DNA of 19,695 nucleotides, taken from the NCBI GenBank assembly GCA_035347995.1, contig DAOPQD010000064.1, positions 1 to 19,695 of the forward strand, in the 5' to 3' direction. This document shows positions 13,559 through 19,695 of this stretch, one piece after another. Within the stretch, counting starts at the first letter, position 1. Each line of letters begins with the position of its first letter. Made by a program: the position numbers and the translations under genes. The notes below the pieces were generated by a model. That model made no database searches. It was not told the origin of the DNA and saw only the letters and a list, made by a program, of their open reading frames with translations. The stretch is from JAAZNO01 sp012798275 (GTDB lineage: Bacteria; Chloroflexota; Anaerolineae; B4-G1; SLSP01).

Positions 13559-16459
13559 ATGAAACACGACAGCAGAGCGAGGGTGTGGCTCGACCGGGGG
13601 TGGCAGGCGCTCACGGCCCCCTGGACGGAGTTCCCTTCGGCGGAAGAACATTCGCTGGCGCAACAACTGACGCTGTTGTTGCTTTACGATACGGCAGTGC
13701 TGGTAGCGCTGGTGCTGTTGGACCGGGGGGTAAATTCTGAACGGCCTGTTTATGCGAACAACCGATACCTGGTCATTGCTTTTATCGCGCTGTTGTTCGG
13801 CTACAGCCTTAGCCGAACGCGCTATTTCCGCTGGGGCCTGTTCTGGTTGAGCGTCGTTTGCAGCGCTCTCATTTTCAGCTACGCGATAGCCGCATCCAAC
13901 CCGTTCATTTTGCTTTACAATATTTTGATTGTTACCACCCTATTCCTTTTCTTGCCGATGCCAATAACCCTGGGCACAGCACTGCTCGACATCATCGGCA
14001 GTTTGCTCTTTTTCGCCCTGTGGCCCCCCCTCACGTGGTCGCGGACGCTGATCCACACGTTGGCGGGGGGAATGCTGGTGTCCGGATTGGTCTTCATTAT
14101 GGTCTTCTATCGTCACCGGCAGCGGCAGCAACAGCAGCGGCAACTGGAAAGGACCGAAGCGTGGTATCGCATCCTGTTGGAGACGACCTTCGAGGGGCTG
14201 TTGCTCATCCAGGATGGGGTGATTGTGGAACCGAACCCCGGCTTCCTGCACATGTTGGGCTACGAACGGCACGACGTCGCCGGCCAACCGCTCTCGCGTT
14301 TCATCGCTGGGGAACTTCCCCCGCGCGCTTCAGGGACGCCGACAGGGGGAGTCGTTGCCACGGAAGTCCATGGCATCCGCAAAGATGGGTCGGTGCTGTT
14401 CCTGGAAGCGGTGGCGCGGGGGCATCCCCAGGTCGAGCCGGCGCTGGGCCGGCCCGGCGTCTCGGGGGCGCCGATGCTCGTTGCGCTGCGCGACATCAGC
14501 GAGCGCAAACAGGCGGAAGGGTTGTTGTTGCAGGCGCACGTCGCCCTGGAACAGCGGGTGGTGGAACGGACCGCAGAGCTTTCCAGAGTCAATACCCGTT
14601 TGCAGGCCGAGATCGAGGAGCGGGCGCGCATCGCGCATGATTTGCAAGCGCAACAGATCGCGCTACGGCAGCGGGTGACGGAGCTGGAGACGTTGTATCG
14701 CATCGGCATGGCCATGTCTTCGCAGCTGGATCCGGAGGCGTTGCTGCAATTCATCGTTGAACAGGCGACGCCGCTGGTAGACGCCACCAGCTGCGCTATC
14801 CTGAGCCCTGACCTGGAAACCGGCGACCTGGTCTTTCGCGCGGCGACGGATCCCATCGTGGGCCTGCGCGTGCCGCCGGAGCAGGGCGTTGTGGGGCGGG
14901 TGTTCCGAACGGGCATCCCGGAGATCGTCGGCGAGCTACCAGCGGAGCCAGAGCACTATCCGGGGATTCGACAGCAGAGTGGCCTGCTGGTGACTTCGAT
15001 GCTCGTCGTGCCTTTGCGCAGCGGCGAACAGATCATCGGCGTGCTGACGGCGGTCAACAAACTCCACGGTCAGTTTACCGCCCAGGATCAGGCGCTGTTG
15101 GTGGCGCTTGGCAATCACGCGGTGATCGCCATCACCAATGCCCGGCTCTACGCGCAGGCGCAGCACGAGCTGGCGGAGCGTCAGCGCGCTGAGGCCGCCT
15201 TGCTGGAAGAGCGGGCCCTGCTCGCGCAGCGCGTCGAGGAACGGACGGCCGAGCTGCGCGCGGCCAACGTCGAGCTGGCGCAGGCGGTGCGCGCCAAAGA
15301 TGAATTCCTGGCCACGACAAGCCATGAGCTCCGCACGCCCCTGACCGCTATCCTGGCCCTTTCGGAGATGCTTAATGAGGGCGTTTATGGGACGTTGGGC
15401 CCGCGGCAGCTGAAAGCCATCCAGGGCATTGAGGAGAGTGGCCGGCATCTGCTGGCGATCATCAATGACATTTTGGACATCGCGCGCATTGAGGCCGGCA
15501 AAGTGGCCCTCGATCTTTGTCTCGTGAATGTCGAAGACGTATGCCTGGCGAGCCTGCGCCTGGTGACCAATCTGGTCAAGGAGAAACGGTTGCAGGTGAG
15601 CACCTTTTTTGACCCTGCCGCGAAGCAAATTTACGCTGATGAACGTTATCTTAAACAAATTCTGGTTAATCTGCTCAACAACGCTGCCAAGTTCACCCCC
15701 CAAGAAGGCGCTATCGGCCTTGAGGTGCAGGCCTGGCCTGATGAACAGCTCATATCCCTCACCGTGTGGGACACGGGCATTGGTATCGCGTCTGACGCCA
15801 TGCCGCAGCTCTTTAAGCCCTTCGTGCAACTCGATACCCGCCTCTCGCGGGAGTATCAGGGAGCGGGGCTGGGACTGGCGTTGGTGTATCGTCTCGTGGA
15901 ATTGCATGGTGGCAGCGTCGCGGTCAGCAGCGAGGTGGGGAAGGGAAGTCGTTTTACCGTGCGGCTGCCCTCGCCCGACTTGCAGGCGGAGGGAGAGCTG
16001 CCGACGGCTCCCCGGGCGGGGGCCGGCAACGGGACAAGCGCTATCACCGACCGGGCATTTAAGGGACAGCTGATTCTGCTCGCGGAGGATGATGGGCGCA
16101 CCGCGACGATTTTGGAGGAATATTTGACGGGCCAGGGGCTGCAGGTGAGGGTGGCGCACAACGGCGTCGAAACGCTGGCATTGCTGGCGGATCTGCATCC
16201 TGACCTGATTCTGATGGACATCCAGATGCCGGAGCTGGATGGGCTTGAGACGACGCGGCGGATTCGGTCCCAGTGCCGGTTTCAGGCGATTCCGATTGTG
16301 GCGATGACGGCTTTGGTGATGCCGGGGGATCGTGAACGCTGCCTGGCCGCGGGCGCGGATGAGTACGTCAGCAAACCGATCAGCCCGCGGCGGCTTCTAA
16401 CGCTGATCGCCCAGCACCTGAGCCAGGCGCCTTTAGAATTGGACGCCGATGAACGCTAA
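13559..16459 (+). CDS. Hybrid sensor histidine kinase (6 TM, PAS, GAF, HisKA, HATPase, REC)
   Basis: A 966-residue membrane-bound hybrid kinase. About six hydrophobic segments occupy residues 33-190. A PAS domain (about 197-325) and a GAF domain (about 379-527) follow, each with adjoining coiled-coil stretches (ERTAEL repeats). HisKA carries the phospho-acceptor H589 in SHELRTPL; the ATPase has LLNNAAKF (N box, about 705-712), DTGIGI (738-743) and GAGLGLALVYRLVELHGG. A C-terminal receiver has the acidic pocket LAEDD and phospho-acceptor D887 in LILMDIQMP, with KPIS near the end. No DNA-binding output is present, so a downstream partner must exist elsewhere. It is transcribed away from AOR. 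The last residues come from a palindromic repeat. The signal is unknown. Confidence 0.94.
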   Translation: MKHDSRARVWLDRGWQALTAPWTEFPSAEEHSLAQQLTLLLLYDTAVLVALVLLDRGVNSERPVYANNRYLVIAFIALLFGYSLSRTRYFRWGLFWLSVVCSALIFSYAIAASNPFILLYNILIVTTLFLFLPMPITLGTALLDIIGSLLFFALWPPLTWSRTLIHTLAGGMLVSGLVFIMVFYRHRQRQQQQRQLERTEAWYRILLETTFEGLLLIQDGVIVEPNPGFLHMLGYERHDVAGQPLSRFIAGELPPRASGTPTGGVVATEVHGIRKDGSVLFLEAVARGHPQVEPALGRPGVSGAPMLVALRDISERKQAEGLLLQAHVALEQRVVERTAELSRVNTRLQAEIEERARIAHDLQAQQIALRQRVTELETLYRIGMAMSSQLDPEALLQFIVEQATPLVDATSCAILSPDLETGDLVFRAATDPIVGLRVPPEQGVVGRVFRTGIPEIVGELPAEPEHYPGIRQQSGLLVTSMLVVPLRSGEQIIGVLTAVNKLHGQFTAQDQALLVALGNHAVIAITNARLYAQAQHELAERQRAEAALLEERALLAQRVEERTAELRAANVELAQAVRAKDEFLATTSHELRTPLTAILALSEMLNEGVYGTLGPRQLKAIQGIEESGRHLLAIINDILDIARIEAGKVALDLCLVNVEDVCLASLRLVTNLVKEKRLQVSTFFDPAAKQIYADERYLKQILVNLLNNAAKFTPQEGAIGLEVQAWPDEQLISLTVWDTGIGIASDAMPQLFKPFVQLDTRLSREYQGAGLGLALVYRLVELHGGSVAVSSEVGKGSRFTVRLPSPDLQAEGELPTAPRAGAGNGTSAITDRAFKGQLILLAEDDGRTATILEEYLTGQGLQVRVAHNGVETLALLADLHPDLILMDIQMPELDGLETTRRIRSQCRFQAIPIVAMTALVMPGDRERCLAAGADEYVSKPISPRRLLTLIAQHLSQAPLELDADER

Positions 16460-16514
16460 TGCACGCAGAATAATATGAAGAATCAGCGTGAATCCGCTAA
16501 AATCGGCGTCCAAT
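16438..16514. repeat. Palindromic repeat overlapping the end of the kinase gene
   Basis: ATTGGACGCCGAT (16438-16450) and ATCGGCGTCCAAT (16502-16514) are exact 13-bp inverted repeats. Interior partial pairing includes CACGC with GCGTG. The left arm encodes the last residues of the kinase and leads directly into its TAA (16457-16459). The hairpin may also act as a terminator or mRNA 3' end. Confidence 0.75.
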
Positions 16515-16557
16515 AACTTTCTGATAGCTTTCGCTGGCCCGCATGGAACGCGCGAAG

Positions 16558-16586
16558 CTGTCCCTCGCGCGGGTTTGTGCTACAAT
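16558..16586 (+). promoter_or_regulatory. Possible promoter of the DUF4380-like gene
   Basis: TACAAT at 16581-16586 is a good -10. The matching -35 position 17 bp upstream, CTGTCC (16558-16563), is only partly like TTGACA. The predicted start near 16593 would leave a leader of about 70 nt before ATG 16662. Confidence 0.5.
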
Positions 16587-16661
16587 GGAGTGTGTAAGCA
16601 GCCTGTTATTCACTGCTTCTGGCTCATGGCTCAGTAATCATTGCGCGAGGAGATGGATCCC

Positions 16662-17552
16662 ATGGAACGTATTGCTTACAAGGGCTGGAACACCTGCATT
16701 CGCCTGACCAATGGCATTGTGGAGCTGGTCATCACGGCGGACGTGGGACCGCGGATCATTCGCTTTGGCTTTGTCGGCGGCGAGAATGAGTTTGACGAGG
16801 ACTGGCTCGGTGTGACTGGCGGGGATACCTGGCGCAATTACGGCGGACATCGCCTCTGGCATGCGCCGGAACATCCCGTGCGCACTTACGCGCCCGATAA
16901 TAGTCCGGTCGCTGTCGAGGAGCATGACGGTTTTGTGCGTTTTATTCAGCCGTTGGAAGTCAGCACTGGCATTCAAAAAGAGCTGGACGTCTCCTTAGCC
17001 TCCGCGGGAACCCGGGTGCGGGTGGTCCATCGCCTGCGCAACACCAACCTGTGGGGCGTCGAGCTCGCGCCCTGGGCGCTGTCGGTGATGGCGGCCGGCG
17101 GTGTGGCGATCCTGCCCCTCCCGCCGCGTGGCAGCCACGAGGGGAACCTCCTGCCGTCCGGTGCGCTGACGTTGTGGCCCTACACCGACATGGCCGATCC
17201 CCGCTGGACATGGGGGACGGAATACGCCCTTCTCCGCCAGGACCCCCAGGCGCAGGCGCCGCAGAAGCTGGGGACGGGCGCGCACAAAGGCTGGATCGCC
17301 TACGCGCGCCGGGGACATCTGTTTGTCATCTACGTCACCTCCAGGCCGGGAGCGACCTACCCCGATCTCGGCAGCGTGGTGGAGAGTTTTACCAACGCGC
17401 GGATGCTGGAGCTGGAGACTTTGGGGCCGCTCGCAATGGTGGCTCCCGGCGCCGAAGTGGAGCACGTCGAGGAGTGGGCGCTGTTCGAGGGCGTCGCTAC
17501 TCCCACGTGTGATGCGGACGTCGCGGCGATCGCGGCTTTGCATTCCGCCTGA
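16662..17552 (+). CDS. DUF4380-like / galactose-mutarotase-fold protein
   Basis: A 296-residue, probably cytoplasmic protein that resembles the DUF4380 family, whose fold is the beta-sandwich of aldose-1-epimerase-like and carbohydrate-binding proteins. Characteristic segments are CIRLTNGIVELVITADVGPR followed by IIRFGF, then GGHRLWHAPE, VVHRLRNTNLWGVELAPWALSVM and a late VEHVEEWALFE. Family members are assumed to bind or modify sugars, but no activity is established. ATG 16662 is chosen because GAGGAG (16647-16652) is 9 nt upstream; the in-frame ATG 16653 directly abuts that ribosome site. It is followed by a 191-bp repeat-bearing gap. Confidence 0.75.
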   Translation: MERIAYKGWNTCIRLTNGIVELVITADVGPRIIRFGFVGGENEFDEDWLGVTGGDTWRNYGGHRLWHAPEHPVRTYAPDNSPVAVEEHDGFVRFIQPLEVSTGIQKELDVSLASAGTRVRVVHRLRNTNLWGVELAPWALSVMAAGGVAILPLPPRGSHEGNLLPSGALTLWPYTDMADPRWTWGTEYALLRQDPQAQAPQKLGTGAHKGWIAYARRGHLFVIYVTSRPGATYPDLGSVVESFTNARMLELETLGPLAMVAPGAEVEHVEEWALFEGVATPTCDADVAAIAALHSA

Positions 17553-17612
17553 GCCTGGAAGCGTGGGCCGGGTGGGGAGCTCTACGCCGGTCAATTTTCT
17601 GAAGGGGACGCC

Positions 17613-17663
17613 ATGAGCTGGCGCACACTGTCCAAGAATGAGAATGTGAGTCGTGAGGCGTGA
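17613..17663 (+). pseudogene. Possible truncated gene start (RBS + ATG running into a repeat)
   Basis: A GAAGGGGACGCC ribosome-site-like segment precedes ATG 17613, and 16 codons follow before a TGA that lies inside the GTGAG element. A similar start, ATTTTCCGAGGAGACGCCAT at 19572-19591, also runs into a GTGAG element after eight codons. These may be remnants of gene starts cut by repeat insertion, or simply part of a longer repeat. No protein family is recognisable. Confidence 0.3.
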
Positions 17664-17727
17664 GTCGTAAGCGGAGGCTGCGACGACTCTCTTCTCACGG
17701 TTCACGGCTCTCTATTTCTCTCTATTT
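17645..17727 (+). repeat. Dispersed GTGAGTCGTGAG element, copy B
   Basis: Begins TGTGAGTCGTGAGGCGTGAG, contains GAGTCGT/ACGACTC arms (17662-17668 and 17683-17689), and ends CTCACGGTTCACGGCTCTCT with a tandem TCTCTATTTC duplication. It aligns with copy A (minus strand) almost throughout and ends about 4 nt before the AAGGAGGAGG of the AIM24 gene. Confidence 0.78.
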
Positions 17728-17743
17728 CTGAAGGAGGAGGATC

Positions 17744-18427
17744 ATGCGTTACGAGATTCACGGTACAGGCATGCAATCGGTAGACGTTTATCTGAGCCGG
17801 GGGGAGGCGGTCTTCACGGAAGCCGGCGGGATGGCATGGATGGCGGGGGCCATCGAGATGAAGACGGACACGCGGGGAGGCGTTCTGGCAGGATTGGGCC
17901 GCAAGCTCGCCGGCGAGTCGCTCTTCATGACCACCTACAGCTGCACGGGCGATCAGGGCCTTGTCGTGTTCACGCCCGAAGCGCCGGGCAAAGTGCTCCC
18001 GCTGGAACTCGGGCCAGGCCAGGCCATCATCGCCGAGAAGGACGCCTTCATGTTTGCCGAGACTTCGGTCACGCTGGAGATGTTTTTCAAGCGCAAGCTG
18101 GGCGCTGGCTTCTTTGGGGGCGAGGGCTTCATCCTGCAGAAGCTCACCGGCCCGGGCAAGGCCTTCCTGGAGATTCCGGGCGAGGTGCGTGAATACAACC
18201 TCCAACCGGGGCAGGTGCTCAAAGTAGATCCGGGCCATATTGCGGCCTTCGAGCCTTCGGTCACCTACGACATCGCGACGGTGAAGGGCGTGACGAACGT
18301 GCTTTTCTCTGGCGAGGGAATGTTCCTGGCGACCTTGAGCGGACCGGGACGGGTGTGGCTCCAGAGCCTGCCGCTCTCCAATCTGGCGGCGAAACTGGCG
18401 CGCTTCATGCCTGCCAAAAGCAGCTAG
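17744..18427 (+). CDS. AIM24 / TIGR00266 family protein
   Basis: A 227-residue protein of the AIM24 (DUF124, TIGR00266) family, a beta-rich trimeric fold of unknown biochemical role in bacteria. Recognisable segments are SRGEAVFTEAGGMAWMAGAI, LFMTTYSCTG, GGEGFILQKLTGPGKAFLE, VDPGHIAAFEPSVTYDI and LATLSGPGRVWLQSLPLSNL. The length is typical and there is no signal peptide. AAGGAGGAGG at 17731-17740 is a very strong ribosome site just before ATG 17744. A strong palindromic hairpin lies 29 bp after the stop. No promoter was seen in the gap upstream, which is dominated by a repeat element. Confidence 0.92.
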   Translation: MRYEIHGTGMQSVDVYLSRGEAVFTEAGGMAWMAGAIEMKTDTRGGVLAGLGRKLAGESLFMTTYSCTGDQGLVVFTPEAPGKVLPLELGPGQAIIAEKDAFMFAETSVTLEMFFKRKLGAGFFGGEGFILQKLTGPGKAFLEIPGEVREYNLQPGQVLKVDPGHIAAFEPSVTYDIATVKGVTNVLFSGEGMFLATLSGPGRVWLQSLPLSNLAAKLARFMPAKSS

Positions 18428-18456
18428 CCGACGTGCTTAGAAATCCCCCAATGCTG

Positions 18457-18486
18457 CCGGGCGCGCCGTGATCACGGCGCGCCCGG
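18457..18486 (+). terminator. 30-bp perfect palindrome, probable terminator
   Basis: CCGGGCGCGCCGTGA and its exact complement TCACGGCGCGCCCGG abut without spacer, so the RNA would fold into a very GC-rich hairpin closed by a TGATCA apex. TATTGTTAT follows, a partial U-tract. Position after the AIM24 stop suggests a terminator. It ends only 19 nt before the EamA start codon. Confidence 0.7.
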
Positions 18487-18505
18487 TATTGTTATGGAGG
18501 CTTAC

Positions 18506-19420
18506 ATGGGTCATGAGGCTCCGGTCTCTTCCCCTGCCCGTCTGACGGTACCGCCGCAACTGGTTTTGTTCTTTGGCGTGCTGGCGACTTCGATGTCGAG
18601 CACGCTGGTGCGTCTGGCGCAGACTGAGGCGCATTCTCTGGCCATTGCGGCGTGGCGGTTGACGTTGGCCACGGTGATGCTGGCGCCATTCGCACTTTCG
18701 ACCCGGCGGGCCGAGCTGCGCTCCTTCAACCGTCGGGAGCGGCGATGGTTGCTGGCTTCTGGGGCGTTGCTGGCCGTGCACTTCGCCACGTGGATTCTCT
18801 CCCTGGCATTGACCTCCGTCGCCGCCTCGGTGGTGCTGGTAGCGATGTCACCCCTGTTTGTAGGGCTGATCGCGCATTTCCTTTTCCATGAGCGGCTGTC
18901 GCGGGAGACGATCCTGGGATTGCTGTTGGCGTTGAGCGGCTCGGTGATCATCACGGCGGGCGATTTCAGCGGCGGCGCCCATCAGCTCCAGGGAGACGCG
19001 CTGGCTCTGACGGGCGCCCTGGCTGTGGCGGGATATTTCCTCATCGGGCGTGTGCTACGCGCGCGGATCTCGCTTCTGGGGTACGTTTTCCCCGTTTATG
19101 GGACGGCGGCCGTCGTGTTGTTGCTCTGGGCCTGGGCAGCGGGGGTGCCTCTCACCGGTTTCAGCCTGCTGACGTGGCTGTGGTTGGCGCTGCTGGCGTT
19201 GTTCCCCCAGATCATCGGCCATTCGTCCCTGAACTGGTCGCTGGGACACCTGTCAGCGACTTACGTGTCGCTGGCGGTGTTGGGCGAGCCGATTGGCTCG
19301 ACGATTCTGGCGTGGGTGGTACTTGACGAGGCGCCGGCAGTGACGGCAGTCGTGGGAGGCGTGTTGATCCTGGCCGGCCTGGTGATTGCCGGACGCGATC
19401 AGCAAAGTGCGGGGGCTTGA
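18506..19420 (+). CDS. EamA-family (DMT superfamily) transporter
   Basis: A 304-residue integral membrane protein with about ten hydrophobic helices arranged as two EamA repeats (about residues 17-145 and 160-295). Typical family features are AIAAWRLTLATVMLAP in the first repeat, ALTSVAASVVLVAMSPLFVG, FHERLSRETILGLLLALSG, and near the end SLAVLGEPIGSTILAWVVLDE with a terminal VGGVLILAGLVIAG helix. Members export amino acids, nucleotides or other metabolites; the substrate is not predictable. GGAGG at 18496-18500 sits 5 nt before ATG 18506, which is preferred over the in-frame ATG 18494 that overlaps this ribosome site. Confidence 0.92.
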   Translation: MGHEAPVSSPARLTVPPQLVLFFGVLATSMSSTLVRLAQTEAHSLAIAAWRLTLATVMLAPFALSTRRAELRSFNRRERRWLLASGALLAVHFATWILSLALTSVAASVVLVAMSPLFVGLIAHFLFHERLSRETILGLLLALSGSVIITAGDFSGGAHQLQGDALALTGALAVAGYFLIGRVLRARISLLGYVFPVYGTAAVVLLLWAWAAGVPLTGFSLLTWLWLALLALFPQIIGHSSLNWSLGHLSATYVSLAVLGEPIGSTILAWVVLDEAPAVTAVVGGVLILAGLVIAGRDQQSAGA

Positions 19421-19423
19421 AAT

Positions 19424-19454
19424 GAACTTTTCCCCGCCTCTGGCGGTTCTTTCT
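19424..19454 (+). terminator. Short terminator after the EamA gene
   Basis: CCGCC-TCT-GGCGG (19434-19446) is a short, GC-only stem followed by TTCTTTCT. Additional GAAC/GTTC pairing outside is possible. It lies 13 nt after the stop codon. The stem is short, so efficiency is uncertain. Confidence 0.55.
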
Positions 19455-19480
19455 AGTGCATGCGGAAACGGGGTGACGTC

Positions 19481-19556
19481 TGGACGTGTGAAGGTGTCCA
19501 CGTGTCCACGTGTGAAAGTGCCTACGTGCCCACGTGGGAACGTGAGAACGTGAGGA
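19481..19556. repeat. Degenerate ACGTG tandem repeat
   Basis: About 75 bp in which ACGTG recurs every 8-11 bases, in units such as GGACGTGTGAA, GTCCACGTGTCCACGTGTGA, GCCCACGTGGGAACGTGAGA and ACGTGAGG. CACGTG cores are themselves palindromic. No coding potential is credible. Confidence 0.7.
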
Positions 19557-19604
19557 TTCGCCGATTCGCTTATTTTCCGAGGAGACGCCATGCAAGCACG
19601 AAAA

Positions 19605-19695
19605 TGTGAGTTGTGAGGGGGTGAATCGTGAGCAGCGACGGCGACGGATCACCGGTTCGACACGAGCCTACCGCGCTGAAGCGCGTTGTTTGAGG
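19605..19695 (+). repeat. GTGAG element, divergent copy C, and a GC hairpin at the window end
   Basis: TGTGAGTTGTGAGGGGGTGA then ATCGTGAGCAGCGACG (19605-19640) resembles the first half of copies A and B. At 19672-19685 CGCGCT-GA-AGCGCG forms a small hairpin followed by TTGTTT. No gene is seen before the window ends. Confidence 0.5.

Noticed and set aside
14936..16198. A 420-codon minus-strand frame opposite the histidine kinase
   Set aside because: Antisense shadow covering the GAF, HisKA and ATPase codons; composition is repeat-like and no family is recognisable.
19481..19556. Considered as a CRISPR array
   Set aside because: Units are too short and degenerate, with no regular repeat-spacer alternation and no cas genes nearby.

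Overview
The window is GC-rich, densely coded DNA of a free-living bacterium. No rRNA, tRNA or taxonomic marker gene is present. The gene content (two alpha-glucosidase-type GH13 enzymes with a GH130 enzyme, a tungsten/molybdenum aldehyde:ferredoxin oxidoreductase, an AIM24-family protein, a PAS-GAF hybrid histidine kinase) and the many palindromic intergenic repeats would suit a Chloroflexota genome. That placement is inference. Promoters are close to the sigma-70 consensus and most genes have strong AGGAGG-type ribosome sites.

Positions 17-5443 (+) form a compact carbohydrate cluster: GH13 enzyme, a lone MNT-type nucleotidyltransferase, a GH130 glycosidase/phosphorylase, a second GH13 enzyme and a GNAT acetyltransferase, with very short gaps or overlaps. 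A metallo-beta-lactamase-fold hydrolase (5497-6342) and a TrmO-type tRNA methyltransferase (6429-6923) follow on the same strand. A near-consensus promoter at 7127-7154 with an 11-bp hairpin in the predicted leader then starts a secreted protein (7219-7776), followed by an FKBP-type isomerase lipoprotein (7868-8290).

At 8305-8584 a promoter, an 18-codon leader ORF and an intrinsic terminator precede an ABC-F ATPase (8585-10255). This is the layout expected for translation-coupled transcription attenuation. On the minus strand, an AOR-family oxidoreductase (13190-11430) is followed, after 526 bp filled with palindromic repeats, by two small ubiquitin-fold MoaD/ThiS-like proteins. The AOR leader holds a promoter, a structured RNA resembling the Moco/Tuco riboswitch class, and a terminator whose 5' arm includes the 3' strand of the aptamer's closing stem. 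The AOR promoter lies back to back with the promoter of a 966-residue hybrid histidine kinase (13559-16459, +), with only 5 bp between the two -35 boxes.

The right end carries a DUF4380/mutarotase-like protein, an AIM24/TIGR00266 protein and an EamA-family transporter. These are separated by repeats, including three copies of a GTGAGTCGTGAG-containing element, two of which stop directly before the ribosome-binding site of a gene. The most interesting signals are regulatory: the riboswitch-like AOR leader, the ABC-F attenuator, the divergent promoter pair and the repeat element tied to ribosome sites.
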